Below are positions 50,134 to 60,212 of a DNA stretch of 64,000 bases, in pieces; the first letter of the stretch is position 1, and the number at the start of each line of letters is the position of its first letter. The translations under genes were made by a program, and so were the position numbers. Location of the stretch: the NCBI GenBank assembly GCA_905479095.1, contig CAJQLD010000006.1, forward strand, positions 1 to 64,000. Direction: 5' to 3'. The notes under the pieces were generated by a model. The model saw nothing but the letters and a program-made list of their open reading frames with translations. It had not been told where the DNA came from and made no database searches. The stretch is from an uncultured Flavobacteriaceae bacterium (GTDB lineage Bacteria > Bacteroidota > Bacteroidia > Flavobacteriales > Flavobacteriaceae).

Positions 50134-50565
50134 TTAACAAGGTTGAATTTTATTAATTCTATTTTGATGACGTCCCCCTTCAAATTCTGTATTTAAAAAT
50201 GTTTCAACCATTTCTAAAACAGCGTCTATTTCGGTAAAACGAGCAGGAATGCAAAGTATATTTGCATTATTATGTAGCCGTATTAACGACACAATTTCAT
50301 TGTTCCAACATATACCCGCTCTTATGCTTGAATATTTATTTGCGGTCATTGCAACACCATTAGCGCTGCCACATATTAAAATTCCAAAGGTTGCTTTTTT
50401 ACTTTCGACATCTTGAGCTACAGGATGTACAAAATCTGGGTAATCGACACTCGAATCCGAATCTGTTCCATAATTTACAACTTGAATATTTCTAGATTTT
50501 AAAAATTCTACAATTTTGAATTTATAATCTGTTCCTGCGTGATCGTTTCCGATAGATATGTTCAT
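50134..50565 (-). CDS. rpiB: Ribose 5-phosphate isomerase B
   Basis: 143 aa; 'ISIGNDHAGTDYKFKIVEFL', 'GILICGSANGVAMTANKYSSIRAGICWN'. Confidence 0.96.
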   Translation of the reverse strand: MNISIGNDHAGTDYKFKIVEFLKSRNIQVVNYGTDSDSSVDYPDFVHPVAQDVESKKATFGILICGSANGVAMTANKYSSIRAGICWNNEIVSLIRLHNNANILCIPARFTEIDAVLEMVETFLNTEFEGGRHQNRINKIQPC

Positions 50566-51080
50566 TTGTTAAAACTTAAATTATTAGTAAATTTACAAAA
50601 AAGAGTTTTATATAATTTAAATTGTTCATAGCCTTTTTAATTAGTTGTTAATAATTAATGAACGAATATGAAAACTAAATTTTTTAATATCAATTAATTT
50701 TATCAACCGGCTGTATGAAATTATAAAACTAATTAAGTTATCTTTTTTAGTTGTTTACTTATGAATATTGAAAGGGTGCTTGTAAACAAAAAAAACTAAA
50801 TTACTTATAAGCTATTCTATGTGAGTAGAGGTTATCAACAATGTATAATAGGTATAACTAAATATTTATAAATCAAATAATTAACTAAATAATTAGTTGT
50901 TAAGTAATTGTTTATAATATGTATATAAGTGATAAAACAAAGGAATACAAAAAAACTTATAGTACCTATTCACAGACTATAATAAACACCATTAGTTTTT
51001 AAATAATTTAATAAAAAATTAATATGATTATATTAAATGTGGATAAAGTTAAAAAGAGATGACTTTTGGTTGAATTAAAG
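50566..51080. other. Candidate chromosomal replication origin (oriC-like AT-rich intergenic region)
   Basis: About 540 bp non-coding gap between divergent rpiB and rnr; TGTGGATAA (51039-51047, exact DnaA box on minus), TTATCAACA (50833-50841), CTATTCACA (50967-50975); repeated AACTAAAT and TTAGTTGTT words. Confidence 0.45.
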
Positions 51081-51109
51081 TAGTAGCTTTGCTTAATTAG
51101 ATACCTTAA

Positions 51110-53278
51110 ATGAAACGAAAAAAGAATAACAAGCAATCTATTGAAAATTATAGTCAAAGTATATTAACTATTCTTAAAGCAGATAGAAAAAAAACATTCA
51201 ATCATAAGCAAATAGCAGCACAACTTGGTGTAAATGATGCGAGTAGCCGTAACCAGATTATAAAAAATCTTCACAAACTTGCAGGTCAAAAAGAAATAGA
51301 AGAAATAGAACGTGGTAAATTTCAAATAGTCACCTCAACAGAATACTATATTGGCACTGTAGATATGGCCTCTAGAGGCAATGCATATATTGTATGTGAT
51401 GATTTAGAAGACGATGTTTTTATAGCAGCTAATAAGATGCAAAAAGCACTTCATGGGGATACCGTTGAGTTATATGTTTATAACCGAAAAAAGAATGGAA
51501 AACAAGAAGGAGAAATAACTCAAATAATTAAACGATCACGAACAGACTATGTTGGAATTGTACAATTAAATGAAAAGTTTGCATTTGTAGTTCCGGATAG
51601 TAATAAGATGCCCGTTGATGTTTTTGTTCCACTTTCTAAAACTTTAAAAGCTGAAGATGGCGATAAAGTATTGGTAAGTTTAGAAGAATGGCCTGATAAA
51701 GCAGAGTGCCCTAATGGAAAAATAATTAAAATCTTAGGAAAACCAGGCGATCATAATACAGAAATTCATTCCATATTAGCTGAATATGGATTGCCTTATG
51801 AATTTCCAACTGAAGTTGAAACGTTTGCAAACAATATAGACACCTCTATCACAGAAGGCGAAATATCTAAACGTCGCGACATGCGATCAACACTCACCTT
51901 TACAATAGATCCAAAGGATGCAAAAGATTTTGATGATGCCTTATCATTTAAACAACTTCCTAATGGCAACTTCGAAATAGGAATTCATATAGCCGATGTT
52001 TCTCATTACTTACAAGAGGGGACTGTTTTAGATGACGAAGCTTACGAGCGAGCAACTTCTGTTTATTTAGTTGATAGAGTCGTTCCAATGCTTCCTGAAG
52101 TATTATCTAACAATGCGTGCTCTTTACGTCCAAACGAAGAAAAATATACGTTCTCAGCAGTTTTTGAAATTAATAATAAAGCACTTATAGAAAACCAATG
52201 GTTTGGAAGAACAGTTACTTACAGTGATGCTCGTTTTGCGTATGAGGAGGCACAGCATATTATAGAAACAGAAGCTTGTGAAATTCCAGAAGAAATTTCA
52301 ATAACAGGTGAAGCTTATACTGCAGATACTGCAATTAAAGAAGCCATCTTAAAATTAGATGAACTTGCGAAAATAATGCGTCAAAAACGCATGAAAGACG
52401 GCGCTATCTCTTTTGATAAAGCAGAAGTTAAATTTAATCTTGACGAAGCGAATAACCCTGTAGGCGTGTTTTTTAAAACATCTAAAGATGCAAATAAACT
52501 AATTGAAGAGTTTATGCTATTAGCAAACAGAAAAGTATCTGAGTTTATAGGAAAACAATCCCCACAAAAAACATTTATTTATAGAACTCATGATGAACCT
52601 GATGACCAAAAATTAGCCGGTCTTCAAAGAATTGTATCTCAATTTGGCCACCAATTAAATTTTAAAAATAGAGAAACTACGACACAATCTTTAAATACTC
52701 TTCTTAAAAATGTAAAAGGGACTAAAGAACAAAATTTAGTTGATACATTGACCATTCGTTGCATGAGTAAAGCAGCCTATTCTACTAAAAACATTGGCCA
52801 TTACGGCCTTGCTTTTGATTATTACAGTCATTTTACATCGCCAATTAGAAGATACCCTGATGTTATGGCACATCGTTTGCTACAACATTATCTCGACGGA
52901 AATAAAACAACAAACGAAGGGGTTTATGAAGAAAAGTGTAAACACGCTTCTAATATGGAATATCTTGCGACAAAAGCAGAACGTGATTCTATAAAATATA
53001 TGCAAGTCAAGTACATGCAAGACCACAAAGAAGATACTTTTTTAGGAGTTATTTCTGGAGTAACCGAATGGGGAATGTATGTAGAAATTATAGAAAACAA
53101 ATGTGAGGGTATGATAAGAATTAGAGATATTAAAGGCGATTTCTATAGGTTTGATGCTGAGGAATTTGCTTTAATAGGAGAAAAAACAAAAACAAAATAC
53201 CAGTTAGGTGATGAAATTGAGGTCCGCGTCAAACAAGCCGATTTGGTTAAAAAACACTTAGACTTTAGTTTAGCTTAA
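51110..53278 (+). CDS. rnr: Ribonuclease R
   Basis: 722 aa; 'TIDPKDAKDFDDALSF', 'GIHIADVSHYL', 'HYGLAFDYYSHFTSPIRRYPDVMAHRLL', C-term S1 domain. Confidence 0.98.
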   Translation: MKRKKNNKQSIENYSQSILTILKADRKKTFNHKQIAAQLGVNDASSRNQIIKNLHKLAGQKEIEEIERGKFQIVTSTEYYIGTVDMASRGNAYIVCDDLEDDVFIAANKMQKALHGDTVELYVYNRKKNGKQEGEITQIIKRSRTDYVGIVQLNEKFAFVVPDSNKMPVDVFVPLSKTLKAEDGDKVLVSLEEWPDKAECPNGKIIKILGKPGDHNTEIHSILAEYGLPYEFPTEVETFANNIDTSITEGEISKRRDMRSTLTFTIDPKDAKDFDDALSFKQLPNGNFEIGIHIADVSHYLQEGTVLDDEAYERATSVYLVDRVVPMLPEVLSNNACSLRPNEEKYTFSAVFEINNKALIENQWFGRTVTYSDARFAYEEAQHIIETEACEIPEEISITGEAYTADTAIKEAILKLDELAKIMRQKRMKDGAISFDKAEVKFNLDEANNPVGVFFKTSKDANKLIEEFMLLANRKVSEFIGKQSPQKTFIYRTHDEPDDQKLAGLQRIVSQFGHQLNFKNRETTTQSLNTLLKNVKGTKEQNLVDTLTIRCMSKAAYSTKNIGHYGLAFDYYSHFTSPIRRYPDVMAHRLLQHYLDGNKTTNEGVYEEKCKHASNMEYLATKAERDSIKYMQVKYMQDHKEDTFLGVISGVTEWGMYVEIIENKCEGMIRIRDIKGDFYRFDAEEFALIGEKTKTKYQLGDEIEVRVKQADLVKKHLDFSLA

Positions 53279-53299
53279 TTTTACTTAAATTTTTACACA

Positions 53300-53971
53300 A
53301 TGAAACCTTATACACTATTACTCTTACTTTTTAATTTTTTAGTCTTTTCTCAAACCCCAATTAGTAAGTCATTAGGAGAGTTTTCTGAACTCAAAATCTA
53401 TGATTTAATCAATGTAGAACTCATTGAGTCTACCGAAAACAAAATTGAAATAACTGGAGCTAATACTACAGATGTAATAGTTATTCAAAAAAATGATGTG
53501 CTTAGAATAAGAATGGCGCTTCATAAATCATTTAATGGAAGTAAAACATTTATAAAATTATTTTACACTAAAATTCATACCATCGATGTTAATGAAGGTG
53601 CTAAAGTCGCTTCAGAATCTACTTTTAAACAATATGAGTTAGAATTAAAAGCACAAGAAGGTGGTACAATATCTGTTAAGACGGATACAAAAATATTAAC
53701 GATTAAGAGTGTAACAGGTGGGGCTATTGAAACAAGTGGCACCACAGAATCACAAAACTTAAACATAAGAACTGGAGGCATTTATAATGGATCACAATTA
53801 AAAGCTCTAAATTCTAAAATAAAAATTAAGGCTGGCGGGGATGTCGATGTTAATAGTTCTGATCTTATTGAAGTTAGAATTATTGCAGGTGGCAACTTAA
53901 CTATTCATGGAACCACAAAACACTTAAAGGAAACCAATAGGATTGGTGGAACTATTAGTTTTAAGGACTAA
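53300..53971 (+). CDS. GIN domain (DUF2807) secreted protein
   Basis: 223 aa; signal peptide, repetitive beta-rich 'VNEGAKVASEST...KAQEGGTISVKTDT...IKAGGDVDVNSSD'. Confidence 0.88.
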   Translation: MKPYTLLLLLFNFLVFSQTPISKSLGEFSELKIYDLINVELIESTENKIEITGANTTDVIVIQKNDVLRIRMALHKSFNGSKTFIKLFYTKIHTIDVNEGAKVASESTFKQYELELKAQEGGTISVKTDTKILTIKSVTGGAIETSGTTESQNLNIRTGGIYNGSQLKALNSKIKIKAGGDVDVNSSDLIEVRIIAGGNLTIHGTTKHLKETNRIGGTISFKD

Positions 53972-54011
53972 TTATTATTTATTTTAAATTAATTAATTTT
54001 ATAATACAATC

Positions 54012-54683
54012 ATGATCGAAGATATTCAAGCTGCGATTCCTCTTGGCTTTTTTTTAGCTTTTATGATTGGCCCTGTTTTTTTTGTACTCATTGAAACAAG
54101 TATCACAAAAGGAATTAGAGCTGCCATTGCTTTTGATGCGGGCGTTATTATTGCAGATATTATTTTCATTTCAGTGGCATATTTTAGTAGCTTTCAACTA
54201 TTAGAAAATTTAAGTAATCAACCAGGTTTGTATGTCTTTGGTGGAACCATCTTAGCGATCTACGGGTTAATCATTTTTATTAAAAAGCCCAACCTAAAAG
54301 AAATTAAAAATCAATTTAATAATTCATTTAAAGCTAATTATATAGAGCTATTCATTAAAGGGTTTTTATTAAACTTTATAAATATTGGTGTTTTACTATT
54401 TTGGTTAGGAGTGGTCATTGTTACAGGTCCAAATTTTGAGAACGACATCAATCGTTTTATGGTATTTTTTGGAACATTAATGCTAGCTTATTTTATAACA
54501 GATTTGATTAAAATTGTGTTGGCAAAACAATTAAAGAAAAAATTAACCCCTGGAATCATTATAAAAACAAAGAAAATTCTTGGGGCACTTTTAATAATTT
54601 GTGGATTAACACTCATAACCAAAGGATTTTTACCAAAAGACAAATTAAACCCACAAACGATTATTGAAGATATAAGAGAATAA
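54012..54683 (+). CDS. LysE/RhtB family transporter
   Basis: 223 aa; 'IPLGFFLAFMIGPVFFVLIETSITKGIRAAIAFDAGVIIADI'. Confidence 0.93.
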   Translation: MIEDIQAAIPLGFFLAFMIGPVFFVLIETSITKGIRAAIAFDAGVIIADIIFISVAYFSSFQLLENLSNQPGLYVFGGTILAIYGLIIFIKKPNLKEIKNQFNNSFKANYIELFIKGFLLNFINIGVLLFWLGVVIVTGPNFENDINRFMVFFGTLMLAYFITDLIKIVLAKQLKKKLTPGIIIKTKKILGALLIICGLTLITKGFLPKDKLNPQTIIEDIRE

Positions 54684-54686
54684 AAA

Positions 54687-54712
54687 AACCACATCAGTGA
54701 TGATGTGGTTTA
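54687..54712. terminator. Intrinsic terminator hairpin between lysE-type gene (+) and tRNA-Cys (-)
   Basis: AAACCACATCA-gtga-TGATGTGGTTT perfect 11-bp stem, flanked by an A-run on the left. Confidence 0.85.
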
Positions 54713-54721
54713 AGTAAGTTG

Positions 54722-54792
54722 AGGCGTCTAGCGGATTCGAACCGCTGTAGAAGGTTTTGCAGACCTCTGCCTAGCCACTCGGCCAAGACGCC
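54722..54792 (-). tRNA. tRNA-Cys (GCA anticodon)
   Basis: Reverse complement GGCGTCTTGGCCGAGTGGCTAGGCAGAGGTCTGCAAAACCTTCTACAGCGGTTCGAATCCGCTAGACGCCT: 7-bp acceptor, CTGCAAA anticodon loop, GGTTCGAATCC T-arm; CCA not encoded. Confidence 0.95.
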
Positions 54793-54889
54793 AAAAACGA
54801 ACGCAAATTTAAGCAAATTTAAACATTACACAAGATAAAAGAAATATATCAGTAAAAACAAGATAACCTTTACAAAAGAAAAAATAAAG

Positions 54890-55783
54890 TTGCACGCCAT
54901 TACAACCATACATTTTATTGTGAATCCTATTTCTGGAAAAGGAAAAAACAGCCTAGACCCAGCAATGGTCTTAAGGGTTTTTAATCCAAAGACGTTCAAA
55001 GTAGAAATTACAGAAACTCTTAAGCCATCCCACGCCATTGAGCTTTCTTTAGAATCGATTAAAAAAGGAGTTGATATTATTGTCGCCTGTGGAGGCGACG
55101 GCACGATAAACGAAGTTGCGGGATGTTTAATTGGTACCAGAGTTAAACTTGGTATTATCAAATTTGGATCAGGAAACGGTTTAGCAACCACCCTTAATAT
55201 ACCCAAAAATAGTGAAGACGCCTTAAGGGTGATTAAACAAGGCATCACTACCAAAATTGATGCAGGCGAAATAAACAATCATTATTTTTTCAGCAACTCT
55301 GGCATTGGTTTCGACGCCAACGTTATAAATAATTATTCAAACACAAAAAAAAGACAGTTAGCCTCCTATTTGAAAGCATCGCTTTCCACGTTTTTTTCTA
55401 AACCACCTCCGCTTTCAATTGAAATAGCGATTAACTCTGAACTTTTTTCGTTAAAACCCTTTATGGTATTTGTTTCAAATTCTAATGAGATGGGGTATGA
55501 CATCTCTCTAACTCCAAAAGCATCTATTCAAGATGGCATGCTTGACGTTATTATTGTGGAGACCCTTAATAAATTAGAAATTATTTATTTTGCTTTTTTA
55601 CTACTGATAAAAAAACCGCAAAAATTTAAAAAAGCACACTATTTCTTAACTAAAAACATAGAAATAACCAATCTTCTAAGTGGAGGAGTTTTAACCCAAA
55701 TCGATGGGGAATCAAGGCAAATTGATTCCAACACACTTAAGATCAGTATTAAAAAAGCCGCACTTTCAGTTATTATTCCCTAA
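54890..55783 (+). CDS. Diacylglycerol/lipid kinase family protein, non-ATG start
   Basis: 297 aa; 'IVNPISGKGKN', 'IIVACGGDGTINEVAGCL', 'GSGNGLATTLNIP'. Confidence 0.94.
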   Translation: MHAITTIHFIVNPISGKGKNSLDPAMVLRVFNPKTFKVEITETLKPSHAIELSLESIKKGVDIIVACGGDGTINEVAGCLIGTRVKLGIIKFGSGNGLATTLNIPKNSEDALRVIKQGITTKIDAGEINNHYFFSNSGIGFDANVINNYSNTKKRQLASYLKASLSTFFSKPPPLSIEIAINSELFSLKPFMVFVSNSNEMGYDISLTPKASIQDGMLDVIIVETLNKLEIIYFAFLLLIKKPQKFKKAHYFLTKNIEITNLLSGGVLTQIDGESRQIDSNTLKISIKKAALSVIIP

Positions 55784-55785
55784 AG

Positions 55786-56145
55786 TTAATCCCGGTTTTC
55801 ACTCAACACAATCGTTACTTTTTCGACATCTCCCCCTAATGGTGGGTTGATTTTTGAAACCGAAACAGTCGTGGCGGTTACCGTGGGGCATTTATCAAAG
55901 ATTTGGTGGATGATTCGTTTTGCAACCGCCTCCAACAGCTTCGCTGGAACGCTCATCTCTTCAACGACAATCGCATTTAATGTTACATAGTCAACCGTGT
56001 CGTTTAAAGCGTCTGTCACAGACGATTTTTCTAAATCAGCATTAACACTTACATCTACCCTGTAGTCACTCCCAATCGTTGTTTCCTCGCTCATACACCC
56101 ATGATACGCATACACTCGAATGTTTTCAACCTTAATTACTCCCAT
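55786..56145 (-). CDS. folB: Dihydroneopterin aldolase
   Basis: 119 aa; 'IRVYAYHGCMSEETTIGSDYRVDVSV', 'LLEAVAKRII'. Confidence 0.95.
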   Translation of the reverse strand: MGVIKVENIRVYAYHGCMSEETTIGSDYRVDVSVNADLEKSSVTDALNDTVDYVTLNAIVVEEMSVPAKLLEAVAKRIIHQIFDKCPTVTATTVSVSKINPPLGGDVEKVTIVLSENRD

Positions 56146-56253
56146 TTTATAGTTTTTTATTTTGATAAAAATAATAATTATACCGAAGATATATCTATAA
56201 ACTTTTTATTTGATTAATTTTGCTGCGTATTTATTCAAGAAATACATAGCATT

Positions 56254-58284
56254 ATGTCAGACACCCACAAACCGCTCAACTTTTTAGAGCAAATAGTAGA
56301 AGAAGATTTAAAGAACGGCTTGCCACAAAACAAACTACGCTTTCGATTTCCCCCAGAACCGAATGGCTACCTCCATATTGGTCATACAAAAGCGATTGGT
56401 ATTAGTTTTGGTTTAGGTGAAACCTATAACGCACCAGTTAATTTGCGTTTTGATGATACGAACCCCACGAAGGAAGATCAGGAATATGTAGATGCAATCA
56501 AAGAAGACATCACTTGGTTAGGGTATCAATGGGACAAAGAGTTATACTCCTCGGACTATTTTGAGCAATTACACGTTTGGGCATTAGAAATGATAAAAGA
56601 TGGCAAAGCCTATGTAGACTCTCAATCTAGTGAAGCCATGGCTGTTCAAAAAGGAACGCCGACGCAACCAGGGGTAGATGGGCCATTTAGAAACCGCTCT
56701 GTAGAAGAAAATCTAGCCCTTTTCAATCAAATGAAAAACGGAGAATTCAAGGCAGGTACACATGTTTTAAGAGCTAAAATAGACATGAAGCATGTGAATA
56801 TGTTGATGCGCGACCCGTTAATGTATCGCATCTTACATGCGGATCACCACCGAACCGGATCGACCTGGTGTATTTATCCCATGTATGACTGGACTCATGG
56901 CGAGAGTGATTATTTAGAACAGGTTTCACACTCCCTCTGTTCCTTAGAGTTTAAGCCTCACAGAGATTTATACGATTGGTTTAAAACAATGGTTTCTAAT
57001 TATACGAAAGAATCCCTCCCTATAATTCCAAAACAACGCGAATTTGCACGATTAAACTTAAGCTATACGATTATGAGTAAGCGAAAGTTATTAAAATTGG
57101 TTGAGGACAACATTGTGAGCGGTTGGGACGACCCTCGAATGCCAACAATCTCTGGACTTAGACGTCGAGGTTACACCCCCACTTCCATTCGTAAGTTCAT
57201 AGATACCGTCGGGGTTGCAAAGCGCGATAACATAATAGACGTCTCTCTTTTAGAGTTTTGTGTTCGAGAAGATCTCAACAAAAAAGCCGCTCGGATTATG
57301 GCTGTTTTAGATCCTGTAAAACTTGTGATTAAAAACTATCCCAAAGAAAAAGAGGAGTGGTTAGAGGCTGAAAACAACCCAGAAGATGAAACGAGTGGTT
57401 CGAGAACGGTTCCGTTTTCTAAAGATCTTTATATAGAACGCGATGATTTTAAAGAAGACGCTAATAGTAAGTATTTTAGACTCTCACTTGGGAAAGAAGT
57501 ACGACTCAAAAATGCTTTTATTATCAAAGCAGAAAGTGTCGTAAAAGATGCTAGTGGGAAAATTTTAGAAATTCACTGTAGTTATGACCCAAAAAGTTTA
57601 AGCGGCAGCGGAACCCCCGAAAGCCTTCGAAAAGTAAAAGGAACTTTGCATTGGGTTTCTATAGCGCACGCCATTGAAGCAGAAGTTAGAGAATATGACC
57701 GTTTGTTTGTACACGCAGAACCAGACAATCAAACAGAAAACTTTTTGACATTTGTAAATCCAAAATCATTAAACGTTAGAAAAGCGTTCATTGAGCCACA
57801 CATTAAAAATGCAAGTATTGGTGAACAATTTCAATTTCAACGCATCGGATATTTCAATCTAGATAAAGACACAAGTGAACACAACTTAGTGTTCAATAAA
57901 ACAGTTGGATTACGAGATACTTGGGTAAAACAAGCTCCTAAACAAACGCCTAACCAATCTAAACCAAATCCAACACAACAATCACAAAGAAAACCGATTG
58001 ACGTTATTAAACAACTTGGAAAAAAATACACGAACCTTCCTGAAGAAAAGCAGCTCAAAGTCAAAACGGAGATTCAAGCTTTAGCCAAAGACGTCTCTTA
58101 TGAAGATTTAGAACCGTTATTTAATACCGCCGCCAAAAAAGTGGGGACACGCATCGCTACCGTCATCACCCTAAATGAACTATTAAAAAACGGGTTAAAA
58201 CGCACCGAACAGATCGACATTTTTGTAGCAACGGCTAAATCGGATGATCATCCCTTGTTAAACGAGGAAGCGAGCCGTATTTAA
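56254..58284 (+). CDS. glnS: Glutaminyl-tRNA synthetase with C-terminal extension
   Basis: 676 aa; 'RFPPEPNGYLHIGHTKAIGISFGLGE', 'FARLNLSYTIMSKRKL'; about 110-aa C-terminal appendage after an N/P/Q-rich linker. Confidence 0.97.
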   Translation: MSDTHKPLNFLEQIVEEDLKNGLPQNKLRFRFPPEPNGYLHIGHTKAIGISFGLGETYNAPVNLRFDDTNPTKEDQEYVDAIKEDITWLGYQWDKELYSSDYFEQLHVWALEMIKDGKAYVDSQSSEAMAVQKGTPTQPGVDGPFRNRSVEENLALFNQMKNGEFKAGTHVLRAKIDMKHVNMLMRDPLMYRILHADHHRTGSTWCIYPMYDWTHGESDYLEQVSHSLCSLEFKPHRDLYDWFKTMVSNYTKESLPIIPKQREFARLNLSYTIMSKRKLLKLVEDNIVSGWDDPRMPTISGLRRRGYTPTSIRKFIDTVGVAKRDNIIDVSLLEFCVREDLNKKAARIMAVLDPVKLVIKNYPKEKEEWLEAENNPEDETSGSRTVPFSKDLYIERDDFKEDANSKYFRLSLGKEVRLKNAFIIKAESVVKDASGKILEIHCSYDPKSLSGSGTPESLRKVKGTLHWVSIAHAIEAEVREYDRLFVHAEPDNQTENFLTFVNPKSLNVRKAFIEPHIKNASIGEQFQFQRIGYFNLDKDTSEHNLVFNKTVGLRDTWVKQAPKQTPNQSKPNPTQQSQRKPIDVIKQLGKKYTNLPEEKQLKVKTEIQALAKDVSYEDLEPLFNTAAKKVGTRIATVITLNELLKNGLKRTEQIDIFVATAKSDDHPLLNEEASRI

Positions 58285-58285
58285 G

Positions 58286-59209
58286 TTATTTTTTTAATTT
58301 TTTAGGACCGTTTTTCATCGCCTCTCCAATCTGATTACTTGCGGTAAAACTAGCCACCATGTCGTTTAGCATTGTACTGCCTGCCTGCGGTGAATTAGGC
58401 AATAGAATAAGATTACTATTTGTTTCTTGCCCAATAGATTGAAGGGTATCGTAGTGTTGTGTCACTACAATTAATGCCGAAGCTTCTTGAGAGTTAATCC
58501 CCACCTTATTTAGCACTTCTACAGACTCCTCAAGGCCACGAGCAATTTCACGACGTTGATCGGCAATACCTTGCCCTTGCAGGCGTTTACTTTCTGCTTC
58601 AGCCTTCGCTTTTTCTACAATCAGAATTCGCGCAGCATCTCCCTCAAATTGTGCCGCAATTTTTTCACGTTCAGAGGCATTAATTCGGTTCATCGCCTCT
58701 TTAACTTGTGAGTCTGGATCTATATCTGTCACCAAGGTTTTTATGATGTCATATCCATAATCCATCATGGCCTGGTTTAACTCCGACTTGACAGCAATAG
58801 CAATATCATCTTTTTTAACAAAAACATCATCAAGCTTCATCTTTGGTACTTCAGCTCGTACCACATCAAACACATATGAGGTGATCTGATCGTGTGCATA
58901 GTCTAATTTATAAAAGGCATCATAAACCTTGTCTTTAATCACCTTAAACTGAACAGATACTTTTAAACGAACAAAAACATCATCCAGTGTTTTGGTTTCA
59001 ATTAAGACATCTAACTGTTGGATTTTTAAACTTAAACGACCCGAAATACGATCGACTAAAGGAATTTTGAAATGAAGCCCAGACTGACGAATGCTTTGAA
59101 ATTTCCCAAAACGCTCAATAATAGCGGCGGTTTGTTGCTTGACTGTAAAAAGTGCAGCAAAAATAATAATCAATCCAAAAATAATAAAGAGTATTAAAAA
59201 AAATGACAT
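58286..59209 (-). CDS. SPFH/Band 7 (stomatin-like) protein
   Basis: 307 aa; N-terminal TM, 'AAIIERFGKFQSIRQSGLHFKIPLVDRI', 'KAEAESKRLQGQGIADQRREIARG'. Confidence 0.95.
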   Translation of the reverse strand: MSFFLILFIIFGLIIIFAALFTVKQQTAAIIERFGKFQSIRQSGLHFKIPLVDRISGRLSLKIQQLDVLIETKTLDDVFVRLKVSVQFKVIKDKVYDAFYKLDYAHDQITSYVFDVVRAEVPKMKLDDVFVKKDDIAIAVKSELNQAMMDYGYDIIKTLVTDIDPDSQVKEAMNRINASEREKIAAQFEGDAARILIVEKAKAEAESKRLQGQGIADQRREIARGLEESVEVLNKVGINSQEASALIVVTQHYDTLQSIGQETNSNLILLPNSPQAGSTMLNDMVASFTASNQIGEAMKNGPKKLKK

Positions 59210-59293
59210 AGTAATAAGATTTAAATTAGAGTTAGATATTTGTAATTTAGTATTTTATATTGAAAAAACGAAACGAACCAGAGAAAAAAAACA

Positions 59294-60205
59294 TTAACGG
59301 CTTAGTTCTAACGAAACCACAGAATTTTCTTTCAGCGCATTCGCATTTGTAAAACGAATAACCGTTCCGTTGAGGTCTGCTTCAATCAAATAAAAAGCTC
59401 CCTTATAGAAATTATGCTTGATAACCGCTTTGAGCAAACCGTCTTCTATTAAATTAATTTCATGCGCATAATAGTAGTGACCATCAATAACGCTGTATTC
59501 ACTAAAAAAGGCAGCGACAAGCGAATGCCTCGGATTTAAGTAGATATCCCTAGGGGTATCCGTGACCAAAACAGTCCCGTTGTGTAGTACCATCATTTGG
59601 TCCGCAAAAGACAGAACATCATCTTTGTCATGAGTTGCCAACACACAGGCGATGTTATTTGTTTTTAAATACGCAAATAAATTACGTCTCAAAGATTGTT
59701 TTTTGAAGTTATCGATATGGCTAAAAGGTTCATCCAGAAGAATTATTTCAGGACGTCTTGCAATTGCTCGCGCCAAGGCCACACGTTGCTTTTGACCCCC
59801 GCTTAAGAATTGTATTTTAGTGTTTTCAAAGCCTTCTAATTCCACAACCTCAATGAGCTCTTTAACGCGTGCTTTTTTTTTGTCGGGATAAAAATTAGAG
59901 AGATGATCTCCAATGTTTTCGGAAACACTGGTATAGGGCATCAAATCAAATTCTTGCGCCACATATTTCATAAAATCATGACCCACTACAAGTTTGTTTT
60001 TTGGCCCTAAAATAGGCTGATCTTTCCAGGATATTGATCCGTTATCAACATCCATTTGTCCAAAAATTAGTTTTAGAAGTGTACTTTTTCCAGAACCACT
60101 TTCTCCAACAATCGCCAAACAATCGCCACTTTTAACGACCGCAGAAACCGCCCTTAATACGGAGCGTTCATTGTAATTAAAAGAAACATTTTTTATTAAA
60201 AGCAT
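59294..60205 (-). CDS. ABC transporter ATP-binding protein
   Basis: 303 aa; Walker A 'GESGSGKST', signature 'LSGGQKQRVALARAIARRPEIILLDEPF'. Confidence 0.95.
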   Translation of the reverse strand: MLLIKNVSFNYNERSVLRAVSAVVKSGDCLAIVGESGSGKSTLLKLIFGQMDVDNGSISWKDQPILGPKNKLVVGHDFMKYVAQEFDLMPYTSVSENIGDHLSNFYPDKKKARVKELIEVVELEGFENTKIQFLSGGQKQRVALARAIARRPEIILLDEPFSHIDNFKKQSLRRNLFAYLKTNNIACVLATHDKDDVLSFADQMMVLHNGTVLVTDTPRDIYLNPRHSLVAAFFSEYSVIDGHYYYAHEINLIEDGLLKAVIKHNFYKGAFYLIEADLNGTVIRFTNANALKENSVVSLELSR

Positions 60206-60212
60206 CTATTGA

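Noticed and set aside
54826-55278. 150-aa minus-strand ORF antisense to the DAG kinase
   Set aside because: Overlaps a well-supported kinase gene; shadow ORF.
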